Source: Fervidobacterium sp. UBA5837
GTDB lineage: Bacteria; Thermotogota; Thermotogae; Thermotogales; Fervidobacteriaceae
Assembly (NCBI GenBank): GCA_002432805.1
Contig: DJGV01000016.1
Span: forward strand, 420,554 to 464,580
Direction of reading: 5' to 3'
Length of the DNA stretch: 44,027 nt
Below, in pieces: positions 1-7,598 of this stretch. Numbering within the stretch: the first letter of the stretch is position 1; each line of letters opens with the position of its first letter. The notes under the pieces are model-generated. The model did not search any database. It had not been told where the DNA came from and worked only from the letters and a program-made list of their open reading frames with translations. The position numbers and the translations under genes were made by a program.

Positions 1-2442
1 CAAAAAATAGAGCCACAATTTGTATATCACCTCAATCATACTATTTCTCAACGTGAAGAACGTTCGACTACACTTCAGAAATTTTTTGCATTGTCATATG
101 CCATCAAAGGCATGATCTCTGAGAAATGGCTGAACACAAACGACATATTGTTGAGACGCAAAGATCTAAGGGTAGTGAATTATCTATCGATGGAGTTTTT
201 GATAGGAAGGTTGCTTTACAATAATGTACTGAACTTACAGACAGAACAAGAAGTCAGGGAACTACTTGCTAAATACAATTTAACGCTTGATGAGATAGCA
301 ATGCTGGAAGAAGATGCAGCACTTGGGAATGGCGGACTTGGTAGATTAGCGGCTTGTTTTCTTGACTCGCTCGCAACACTCGGTTATCTTTCTTACGGTT
401 ATTCGGTTAGATACCAATATGGTCTCTTCAAGCAAGTTATAGAAGATGGATTTCAAAAGGAAGAACCAGATGATTGGATGAAGAACGGGTATCCTTGGGA
501 ATTTCCAAAACCGGAAGAGAGCGTGAGAGTGAGATTTTTTGGTAAATCCGAAACGTTTACAGATGCGAATGGAAATTTGAAGTTTGGTTGGACAGACACG
601 CAAGATATCATAGCGGTTCCTTACGATATCTATATAACCGGTTACAATAGTGATGTAGTTTCCGTTCTTCGATTATGGCAACCTAAGGCAATTAACGAGT
701 TCGATTTTAGCGAATTTGAGAGAGGAAATTATGAAAAGGCTGTACACGAAAAGAACATTGCTGAAACACTTTGCAAGGTTCTCTATCCAAATGATGCATT
801 TTATCAGGGCAGAGAGTTACGACTAAGGCAAGAGTACTTCTTCGTAAGTGCGGCAGTTCAAGACATCATTAGAAGACATAAGATGAGATTTGGAAACGAT
901 TTGCGGGACCTTGCTGCAGCCGAAGTAATCCATCTCAACGATACACATCCAACTCTTGCAATCCCTGAATTGATGAGGATACTGCTTGATGAAGAGGGAT
1001 ATGATTGGGAAGACGCTTGGAATATTGTTAAAAACACCATTGCTTATACAAACCACACCGTAATGCCTGAAGCACTTGAAAAGTGGGAAGTACCACTCTT
1101 TCAGCACATGCTACCGAGGCACTATCAGATAATCGACGAGATCAATGCAAGATTTTTGAAAGAGGTTGGGAAGAAATTTGATGGTAACTTACATAAGATA
1201 ATAAGCATGTCAGTATTTGAAGAAGGAAACATCAAAAAGTTAAGGATGGCGAATCTGTGTTGTATAGGTGCATTCTCCATAAATGGTGTCTCTGAACTTC
1301 ACACAGAGATACTTAAACAGAGCATACTCAAAGACTTTTATGAGATGTCACCTGAGAAGTTCAACAATAAGACAAACGGAGTTACTCAGAGAAGATGGCT
1401 GTTAGAGTGTAATCCACCGCTTTCAAAACTCATAACAGACAGCATTAGTGATAGATGGATAACTGATCTTTATGAATTAAGAAAATTGGAAACGTTCACC
1501 GACGATGAAACTTTCCTGAATGCCCTTGAGAAGGCAAAAGAATGGAACAAAAGTAGAATGGCAAAGTACATAAAGGAGAAATTAGATATATCTGTAAATC
1601 CAGGTTCTCTCTTTGATGTGCAAGTGAAAAGGATACACGAATACAAACGCCAATTGCTCAATGTAATGCACATAATATATCTGTACAACGAAATAAAGGC
1701 TGGTAAGACATTATCAGTTTCGAGAACATTCATATTCGCTGGAAAATCGGCACCGGGATATAAAATGGCAAAGTTGATAATAAAGCTAATAAACAGCGTA
1801 GCATCAGTTGTAAACAATGATCCAATTGTGAACAAATACCTGAAGGTTGTCTTCATTCCAAATTACAATGTATCGTTAGCACAAATCATAATACCGTCGG
1901 CAAACATAAGCGAGCAAATATCGACAGCAGGTACTGAAGCGTCAGGTACAGGGAACATGAAATTTATGATAAACGGTGCACTAACACTCGGCACACTAGA
2001 CGGTGCAAATGTCGAAATGATGCAAGAAGTTGGGGAAGATAACATCTTCATCTTCGGCCTAAAGGCAGAAGAGATCGCACAAGCAAAAAGGAAAGGAAGA
2101 TACAATCCATTTGGAATATATCTCGAAGACGAAAGAATAAGAAAGGTACTTGACATGATAAAGAATGGATATTTTAACTCAGAGAACCCTGGGTTATTTG
2201 AAGATATATACGAAACATTACTGTACGGAAAATATGCGCCCATGCCTGATCAGTATTTTCTCCTTGCCGATTTTGATTCATACGTGAGAACGCAGGAAAA
2301 AGTTGAACAGCTTTATAATGACAAGATACAGTGGAATAAGAGAGTACTTTTGAACATAGCGCGTAGCGGAAAATTCTCCAGTGACAGAACAATCGAAGAA
2401 TACGTGAGAGACATATGGAAAACAAAGAAAGTGACTGAATAA
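1..2442 (+). CDS. glgP: Glycogen/maltodextrin phosphorylase (5' end outside window)
   Basis: This enzyme releases glucose-1-phosphate from alpha-1,4-glucans by phosphorolysis (GT35 family, PLP-dependent, cytoplasmic). The frame is open from base 1 and the first codons read like the family N-terminus (QFVYHL near the start), so the gene begins upstream. The TTG at 91 and ATG codons after it are internal. About 813 codons are visible, against roughly 800-850 for the family. The PLP-binding lysine lies in GTGNMKFMINGA at codons 652-663 counted from base 1 (Lys codon 1960-1962). The conserved blocks EDAALGNGGLGRLAACFLDS and VKRIHEYKRQLLN are also present. A strong terminator follows at once. The nearby pullulanase and aldose epimerase fit alpha-glucan metabolism. 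The family is certain; glycogen versus maltodextrin preference cannot be read from sequence. Confidence 0.96.
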   Translation, partial: QKIEPQFVYHLNHTISQREERSTTLQKFFALSYAIKGMISEKWLNTNDILLRRKDLRVVNYLSMEFLIGRLLYNNVLNLQTEQEVRELLAKYNLTLDEIAMLEEDAALGNGGLGRLAACFLDSLATLGYLSYGYSVRYQYGLFKQVIEDGFQKEEPDDWMKNGYPWEFPKPEESVRVRFFGKSETFTDANGNLKFGWTDTQDIIAVPYDIYITGYNSDVVSVLRLWQPKAINEFDFSEFERGNYEKAVHEKNIAETLCKVLYPNDAFYQGRELRLRQEYFFVSAAVQDIIRRHKMRFGNDLRDLAAAEVIHLNDTHPTLAIPELMRILLDEEGYDWEDAWNIVKNTIAYTNHTVMPEALEKWEVPLFQHMLPRHYQIIDEINARFLKEVGKKFDGNLHKIISMSVFEEGNIKKLRMANLCCIGAFSINGVSELHTEILKQSILKDFYEMSPEKFNNKTNGVTQRRWLLECNPPLSKLITDSISDRWITDLYELRKLETFTDDETFLNALEKAKEWNKSRMAKYIKEKLDISVNPGSLFDVQVKRIHEYKRQLLNVMHIIYLYNEIKAGKTLSVSRTFIFAGKSAPGYKMAKLIIKLINSVASVVNNDPIVNKYLKVVFIPNYNVSLAQIIIPSANISEQISTAGTEASGTGNMKFMINGALTLGTLDGANVEMMQEVGEDNIFIFGLKAEEIAQAKRKGRYNPFGIYLEDERIRKVLDMIKNGYFNSENPGLFEDIYETLLYGKYAPMPDQYFLLADFDSYVRTQEKVEQLYNDKIQWNKRVLLNIARSGKFSSDRTIEEYVRDIWKTKKVTE

Positions 2443-2444
2443 GA

Positions 2445-2472
2445 AAGCGAGGGATAAACCCTCGCTTTTTTT
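2445..2472 (+). terminator. Rho-independent terminator after glgP
   Basis: A 9-bp stem (2445-2453 with 2459-2467) closes a 5-nt loop, ATAAA, and runs into a T tract. It lies 3 nt after the glgP stop. It sits between convergent genes and could also stop transcription from the peroxiredoxin side, though the T tract on that strand is weaker. Confidence 0.9.
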
Positions 2473-2499
2473 ATGAGTCACTTTTATCTTAGATATCTG

Positions 2500-3142
2500 T
2501 TATTTGTTCAGATCAATCTTTTTGTGACAGAACCACCAATCGTAACAGTCATATTCCTTAAGCCTTGTCGCAGCAGTCTGACAATCGCTCGCTGTAGGAA
2601 CAATCACTTCATCGCCAAGAAGCTCGTTGTTTGGCCAGTTAGCCGGAAGTGCTACTTTGTATTCATCGTTAATTTGGAGTCCTTTGACCATTCTGAGGAT
2701 CTCATCCATATTTCTACCAAGTTCCTGTGGGTAATAAAGCATAGCCCTGAGAATGCCCTTTGAGTCTATGATGAAAACCGACCTGACAGTGTTAGTACCT
2801 TTTCCAGGATGCAGCATGCCGTAAGTCTCCGCAATTATCCCTCTGTCATCTGCGATGACTGGAAATTGAATTTCAACTCCAAGCTTTTCCTTTATCCACT
2901 CTATCCACTTCATGTGAGCAAATACTTGGTCGATGCTCAATCTATCAATTCTGTGTTAAGTTTTCTAAATTCATCATACCTCTTTTGAAATGCAACAAAT
3001 TCTGTTGTACAAACGGGTGTGAAATCACCCGGATGACTAGAACCATCCACTTACCTTCATAGTCCTTCGGAAACGTAACTACACCATGAGTCGTCTTTAC
3101 CGTAAATTCAGCTACGCTCTCACCTAACAATGGTAAAATCAT
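2500..3142 (-). pseudogene. Peroxiredoxin (AhpC/Prx6-type), disrupted by two frameshifts
   Basis: Peroxiredoxins reduce H2O2 and organic peroxides through a peroxidatic cysteine. Translation from the ATG at 3142, which has AGAGG 8 nt upstream, gives the family N-terminus MILPLLGES...GKWMVL. The frame is lost near 3036-3041. The peroxidatic motif SHPGDFTPVCTTEF is intact but lies in another frame (about 3037 down to 2942). A single missing base near 2941-2942 then moves the reading to a third frame, which carries LSIDQVFAHMKW and the rest, including the C-terminal cysteines of CYDWWFC. Restoring 1 or 4 bases at the first site and 1 at the second gives about 214-215 residues, a normal length. 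Either this is a recent pseudogene or the assembly has two errors. The amino-acid sequence is otherwise well conserved. Confidence 0.85.
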
Positions 3143-3300
3143 CTCCAAAACCTCTTTTAAGATCACTTATAACATGATTAAACTTAATATGATTTTATAC
3201 TTTAACTAATCTTTGTATTGCTATATTGTAAATAATATGTAACGTTATGATCGCGAGATATTTTCAGAGATTCGTAGAATGTTCCGTGGCAATCCGATAA

Positions 3301-4932
3301 TTATAGCAGTGTAAGTATACCTTGGAGTCTTTCAACGCACTCAACTGGAAGCTTATCGTAGCCATTGTTCTCAATATCTTTCGACTGGATAAATTCGATG
3401 CGTTTTTCCATCGATGTCTTCAATAGCTCCCGATACTCATAATCTGAAGTCTTTACCTCAAACCCAGGTATGTTCATTATCTTTAGTCCACCAAACCATT
3501 CAACAAATTCAGCCTTTCCTTCGACTATTCTTTCCAATATTTCTAATGTGGTTTCTTTTGTCACTTTCTTATTCAAGAAAAATCCTGTGTTGATGATATA
3601 GCAGTTGACTCCTTTGATAAAGATTTTCTTGAACTTGTCATAATCTTGTGATAGAGGATAGGTCCTAAATGGATTTGCATAAGGTTCAAAGACCAGTGCT
3701 TCTGGATCCACACCTGGTAACAATTTTTCAGCAGTAGTCCTTTTTGTCGCCAATGTTGCTCCCATCGTTGAAGCAAGTGCGGGGTCTTCTATCTTTACAA
3801 TAGGTGGTAGAATTGGGTCTTTCATGATCCAGAAAATTGCGTTGAGTGGCTCTTCTATCTTGTCTATCCTATTTGGAGACCACAATTTCGATTTTATCGC
3901 CCTGCCGTTACCATTTCTCACATCTTCCATGACCGGTACTAACTTTCCATCTTCATCTACCGTGGTACCACAGTTTTGAATCGTTAATAAGAATTTATTA
4001 TCATCACTCGTCAGAGGATAATCGGAAGTTTTGTCGAAATAAGATGGTTCAAGTGCAATTGAAGAAAGGTTTTCGAGATTTATGACTAGTGCATCATCAT
4101 GCACGATCGTTGTATCGTATTTTCCACCATGTTTGGCGTGCGTCAATGTAGATTTTCCTGAACCAGATAAGCCAAAAAATGCAGCAACATAGTGTGAAGC
4201 ATTAAATTCGTACTTCTTCAGCCCACCATGACAAGCAGCATACCCTTGCCTATTTCCAACAGACCAGCCAAGTGTCAAGGTCCCCTTTTTGAACTCACCA
4301 AAATAACGTAGGCCAAGAAGTGCCGCACAATTATTTTTTGGATCAAAAAGTGCCAATCCACCTGGAAAATCTGGATGACACCAATCTGGATCTGTGAATA
4401 TGTATATATCGTTTTCATTCATTTTCTTCGATCTTTCGTACATCGCAGCGTACTCAGGTGTCAAGTCTTGGAAGTTCAGCAACCAATTATATACAGTGTT
4501 TTCAAATCCTTCAGGTATCAGAATATGATTTTTTACCATGAAATCTTCATGCAATCCAGTATAGCTCACTGCATGGTACATCTTTCTAAACCTTGTGTTG
4601 TACACTGCCTCACGGATTATCTCGGCAAAGTAATCTTCATTCACGCCCGGAACACCTATTATCTTCCTTGCACCGGCAAATCTTCCAACCGTTGCGCCAT
4701 CGTTGAAAAGTAGTATCTTGGTGCCTTCGTCAAGATTCAATAATTCCGGCTTGTAGACAGGCAAATCTGTGACTATAGTTCCCGGTGATAGAACGGCCTT
4801 CTTGTAGGCTTCTCTCCTAGATGTGAGTAGTTCCACGTTGTTAGCGTAGAACGCTGTCTCGATAGTTGCCTTGAGTCTTGAGAAATTCGACTTACCAACA
4901 TCCTGACATCCCCACTTTCCTTTAGTTGCCAT
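3301..4932 (-). CDS. pckA: Phosphoenolpyruvate carboxykinase (ATP)
   Basis: PckA interconverts oxaloacetate + ATP and PEP + CO2 + ADP, at the node between glycolysis and C4 acids. The P-loop GLSGSGKST (Lys about residue 260) and the metal-binding HDDA about 30 residues later are characteristic of the ATP-dependent family. Length from the chosen start is 543 aa, normal for PckA. I chose ATG 4932 (MATKGKWG) because GGGAGG lies 6 nt upstream. The in-frame ATG at 4938 touches that site, and a longer version from 4980 would translate a tandem repeat. No clear terminator is visible between pckA and the peroxiredoxin 158 nt downstream, so read-through is possible. Confidence 0.95.
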   Translation of the reverse strand: MATKGKWGCQDVGKSNFSRLKATIETAFYANNVELLTSRREAYKKAVLSPGTIVTDLPVYKPELLNLDEGTKILLFNDGATVGRFAGARKIIGVPGVNEDYFAEIIREAVYNTRFRKMYHAVSYTGLHEDFMVKNHILIPEGFENTVYNWLLNFQDLTPEYAAMYERSKKMNENDIYIFTDPDWCHPDFPGGLALFDPKNNCAALLGLRYFGEFKKGTLTLGWSVGNRQGYAACHGGLKKYEFNASHYVAAFFGLSGSGKSTLTHAKHGGKYDTTIVHDDALVINLENLSSIALEPSYFDKTSDYPLTSDDNKFLLTIQNCGTTVDEDGKLVPVMEDVRNGNGRAIKSKLWSPNRIDKIEEPLNAIFWIMKDPILPPIVKIEDPALASTMGATLATKRTTAEKLLPGVDPEALVFEPYANPFRTYPLSQDYDKFKKIFIKGVNCYIINTGFFLNKKVTKETTLEILERIVEGKAEFVEWFGGLKIMNIPGFEVKTSDYEYRELLKTSMEKRIEFIQSKDIENNGYDKLPVECVERLQGILTLL

Positions 4933-4955
4933 GTCCATCCTCCCCTCTGATATAC

Positions 4956-4979
4956 ACATGACATACAACATGACATACA
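4956..4979 (-). repeat. Perfect tandem 12-bp repeat in the pckA leader
   Basis: Two head-to-tail copies of ACATGACATACA (plus strand) occupy 4956-4967 and 4968-4979, ending 8 bases before the ribosome binding site of pckA. On the coding strand the unit reads TGTATGTCATGT. It may be a leader-RNA or protein-binding element, or simply a small duplication. Confidence 0.6.
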
Positions 4980-5267
4980 CTATTTGCGGTGCGTATCTAT
5001 TCTATTATCACGCAAGCAAAAATTTAAGCCGAGCATAGACTGCCATCAGCACGTATACTCATGCATACTCAAAGAAATATCTCCAAGAGACGATTAAGAG
5101 ACTAATTCTATCTATTTTGTGATTCACATCTTGGTCATTCAAAAAGTAAAATTCTAAGAATATTTTTGAAAATATTGAACTCATTATAAGTAATGGTGTC
5201 AAAATATAGTGTGGTATATAGAAGGCTTGCGTTCTTAACTTAGCTTTTTCTGCTAATTCAAAAATGG

Positions 5268-5276
5268 TGGTAAAAT
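5268..5276 (+). promoter_or_regulatory. Extended -10 promoter for the nitroreductase gene
   Basis: TGG directly followed by TAAAAT, 38 nt before the start codon; no good -35 box is visible. A second similar box (TGG then TATATA) lies at 5212-5220. The 381-nt gap between pckA and this gene (4933-5313) otherwise holds only the pckA leader with its tandem repeat. I see no small gene or RNA in it. Confidence 0.5.
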
Positions 5277-5313
5277 GTATATGAATGGATATGAAAAGTA
5301 GAGGTGAGTTAGT

Positions 5314-5889
5314 ATGGACATTCGTGATGCGATCAAACAAAGAAGAACTATAAGAAAATTCAAGCAAGAGCCTATCGATGATGATATCTTGAAAGATTTA
5401 GTTGATTGTGCACGACTTGCTCCAAGTGGTTCAAACAGACAACCACTCGAATTCATCGTGGTAAAAGATAAGGAGATGTGTGCAAAGGTCTTTGATAATA
5501 CAGGATGGGCTGCCTACATAGCGCCAAGAGGCACACCAAAGGAAGGTGAAAGGCCAACAGCGTATATCGTGATATTGATAAACAAGGCAAGATCATCAAA
5601 ATGGGTTGACAATGATGTAGGAGCAGCATTTGAAAATATATTGTTGGCTGCATGGGGATTAGGAATTGGTGGATGTATCATTGGCTCTGTTAACAAGGAA
5701 AATCTTAGAAACGTTCTGAACGTACCTGAAGAGTACGATATCGCTTTGGCAGTTGCATTGGGTTACAAAGCACACGAATCTTTCGCTGAAAGTAACGATG
5801 ATACGGTGAAATATTCAATGGACGAACAAGGTAACTTCCACGTTCCAAAAAGGCCACTCGAAAAGGTGATACATTTCGATAGGTTTTGA
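5314..5889 (+). CDS. Nitroreductase-family FMN oxidoreductase
   Basis: This 191-aa protein belongs to the nitroreductase fold family, FMN-dependent NAD(P)H oxidoreductases that usually act as homodimers. The N-terminal RRTIRKF and LAPSGSNRQP (around residue 40) form the FMN-phosphate-binding region. GLGIGGCIIG (around residue 112) and the C-terminal ALGYKAH are also typical. The start ATG has AGAGGTGA 6 nt upstream. It is a single gene with its own promoter and a terminator. The physiological substrate (nitroaromatics, quinones, flavin) cannot be told from sequence. Confidence 0.88.
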   Translation: MDIRDAIKQRRTIRKFKQEPIDDDILKDLVDCARLAPSGSNRQPLEFIVVKDKEMCAKVFDNTGWAAYIAPRGTPKEGERPTAYIVILINKARSSKWVDNDVGAAFENILLAAWGLGIGGCIIGSVNKENLRNVLNVPEEYDIALAVALGYKAHESFAESNDDTVKYSMDEQGNFHVPKRPLEKVIHFDRF

Positions 5890-5958
5890 CAATCTTGTTT
5901 GATAATCTTGAATGTTGATGTCAAGGTTCCCTTTGTTTGAATAATTTCAACGAAACAG

Positions 5959-5987
5959 CCACGCCTTCATTGTAGGGTGTGGTTTTT
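5959..5987 (+). terminator. Rho-independent terminator after the nitroreductase gene
   Basis: A 7-bp stem (5959-5965 with 5976-5982, one G-T pair) is followed by five T residues, about 70 nt after the stop codon. Confidence 0.75.
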
Positions 5988-6089
5988 CTATTTTTATTAG
6001 TTTAATTTTTGAACTATTTATATTTTTAACTGTCTAATTGTATAGAATGTTTGTGGGGCAACTGAAATTGATAGGAGGGGGTGAGTGAT

Positions 6090-6545
6090 TTGGCATTGGT
6101 TGAATATGATGATGCGAGAGATATTCTGAGGAAGGTACTTGGAATAGTATCTGGATTAGTGCGGTTTATACCTGAAGTTACAGAGATGGAGAATATGAGT
6201 ACAACAGAATTATACGTTTTCCTCTTTGTGGGTAGTGAAGGAAGGACGATGAACAGTGCCCTTTCGAAAGAGATTGGCATATCGAGATCAAACGTGAGTA
6301 TTGCAACAAAATCACTTTTGAAAAAGGGGCTGATAGAGATGAATCATGATGAAGATGATAGACGATTCATCTACATCACACTCTCTCAGTCGGGTAGAGA
6401 TACGTTCGATAGATTCTTAGACACCTTTGGAAGAATCGTTGCGAGTGTGTCCTCTAAACTTCCTGAAAGCGATGCTGAAAAGCTCAATGAGAGTTTTGAG
6501 ATGATTGTAAAATTCGTTAAGTCGCTCAGTTCATTTGGTGAATGA
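6090..6545 (+). CDS. MarR-family winged-helix transcriptional regulator
   Basis: A 151-aa dimeric repressor-type regulator. The central winged helix-turn-helix includes TMNSALSKEIGISRSNVSIATK, whose recognition helix is ISRSNVSIATK, and the wing HDEDDRRFIYITLS; helices on both sides would form the dimer interface. I favour the TTG at 6090, because AGGAGGGGGTGAG lies just upstream. The GTG at 6081 is inside that purine tract and would add three residues. Only 24 nt separate it from the next gene, so the pair probably forms one operon. Regulation of its own operon in response to a small ligand is a common pattern for this family, but here it is inference. Confidence 0.85.
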   Translation: MALVEYDDARDILRKVLGIVSGLVRFIPEVTEMENMSTTELYVFLFVGSEGRTMNSALSKEIGISRSNVSIATKSLLKKGLIEMNHDEDDRRFIYITLSQSGRDTFDRFLDTFGRIVASVSSKLPESDAEKLNESFEMIVKFVKSLSSFGE

Positions 6546-6569
6546 CAAACTGTAAGGAGATGATAGTGT

Positions 6570-7541
6570 ATGGGTACAGTACTTGTAACGGGTGCGACTG
6601 GCCATTTGGGCAACGTGCTCGTTAGGGAATTGATTCGGTGTGGGCAAAATGTCCGAGTGCTCGTCCACCCAAGTGATGATTTACGTGCTCTTCAAATGCT
6701 CCCGATAGAGGTTGTTTACAGCGACGTGCGTGACGATTTTTCAAATGCGCTCTCTGGTGTTGAAATGCTATTTCACCTTGCTTCAATTATTTCGATAACA
6801 CCTTCTCGTAAAAAGCAACTTTATTCGGTCAACGTCAGCGGTACGCAAAATGTAATATCACTTGCCAAAAGGTATAGAATCCCTCTGATTTACGTTAGTA
6901 GTGTCCACGCCTTTAGTGAGATGGGAAAAGGTTCGATCATCACAGAAGAAACACCCATCGATGAAAATAGGACGATAGGAGACTATGCAAAGTCAAAAGC
7001 GATGGCTACGAAGTTGGTCTTCAATGCTTTCAACGAAGGGGTAGATGGTTTTATCATCTTTCCTACCGGCATATTTGGGCCGTACGATTTCAAGAATTCT
7101 TACTTTTCTAGCGTCATGAGGAAATATAACGAAGGAAGACTGAGGATAACGGTTAAAGGTAAGTTCGATTTCGTAGATGTAAGGGATCTTGTACTTGTCA
7201 TCATTGAATTGTACAAACAATTCGTCAGCAACGAACGAAACCATTCCGTTAATAAGGAAGGATTCATCGTATCGGGTAACGATGTCTACTTTGAAGAACT
7301 GCCAAGACTTTGTGGATTACCAGATTACCGCGTACTTGGTGATTCTCTTGCAGATTTCGTAAGTTACTTGTCTTTACTTGGCACATATTTCTCGATTCCC
7401 AGTGAGTTTGTTCCATACGCACTCCACACAATCAGATTGGATTGCAGATTTTCACATGATAAAGTAACCCGACTCACTAATTATGCGCCTAGAGAAGTTG
7501 AAGAAAGCGTAAAGGATTTTTTCAATTGGTTAAACGTATAA
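6570..7541 (+). CDS. NAD(P)-dependent epimerase/dehydratase (extended SDR)
   Basis: A 323-aa protein with an N-terminal Rossmann motif GATGHLG (residues 8-14) and the SDR active site: YVSS at 108-111 and YAKSK at 139-143 (Tyr139, Lys143). The overall pattern resembles dihydroflavonol-4-reductase-like and NAD-dependent epimerase enzymes, which reduce a carbonyl or epimerise a sugar nucleotide. AAGGAGATGA precedes the ATG. It follows the MarR gene in a likely two-gene operon and may be that regulator's target. I cannot assign a substrate. The infB promoter begins about 20 nt after its stop. Confidence 0.82.
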   Translation: MGTVLVTGATGHLGNVLVRELIRCGQNVRVLVHPSDDLRALQMLPIEVVYSDVRDDFSNALSGVEMLFHLASIISITPSRKKQLYSVNVSGTQNVISLAKRYRIPLIYVSSVHAFSEMGKGSIITEETPIDENRTIGDYAKSKAMATKLVFNAFNEGVDGFIIFPTGIFGPYDFKNSYFSSVMRKYNEGRLRITVKGKFDFVDVRDLVLVIIELYKQFVSNERNHSVNKEGFIVSGNDVYFEELPRLCGLPDYRVLGDSLADFVSYLSLLGTYFSIPSEFVPYALHTIRLDCRFSHDKVTRLTNYAPREVEESVKDFFNWLNV

Positions 7542-7559
7542 ACAAAAAACAAAGATGTG

Positions 7560-7568
7560 TGCTATAAT
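7560..7568 (+). promoter_or_regulatory. Extended -10 promoter for infB
   Basis: TGC followed by a perfect TATAAT (7563-7568), 30 nt before the TTG start of infB. No good -35 hexamer lies at the usual distance. The expected leader is short, about 20-25 nt. Confidence 0.65.
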
Positions 7569-7598
7569 ATTGATTGAAGCTTTAGGGAGGTGGATTTT

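Noticed and set aside
91..2442. glgP starting at the TTG at 91
   Set aside because: The frame stays open to base 1 and the upstream codons match the family N-terminus, so the gene is cut by the window edge.
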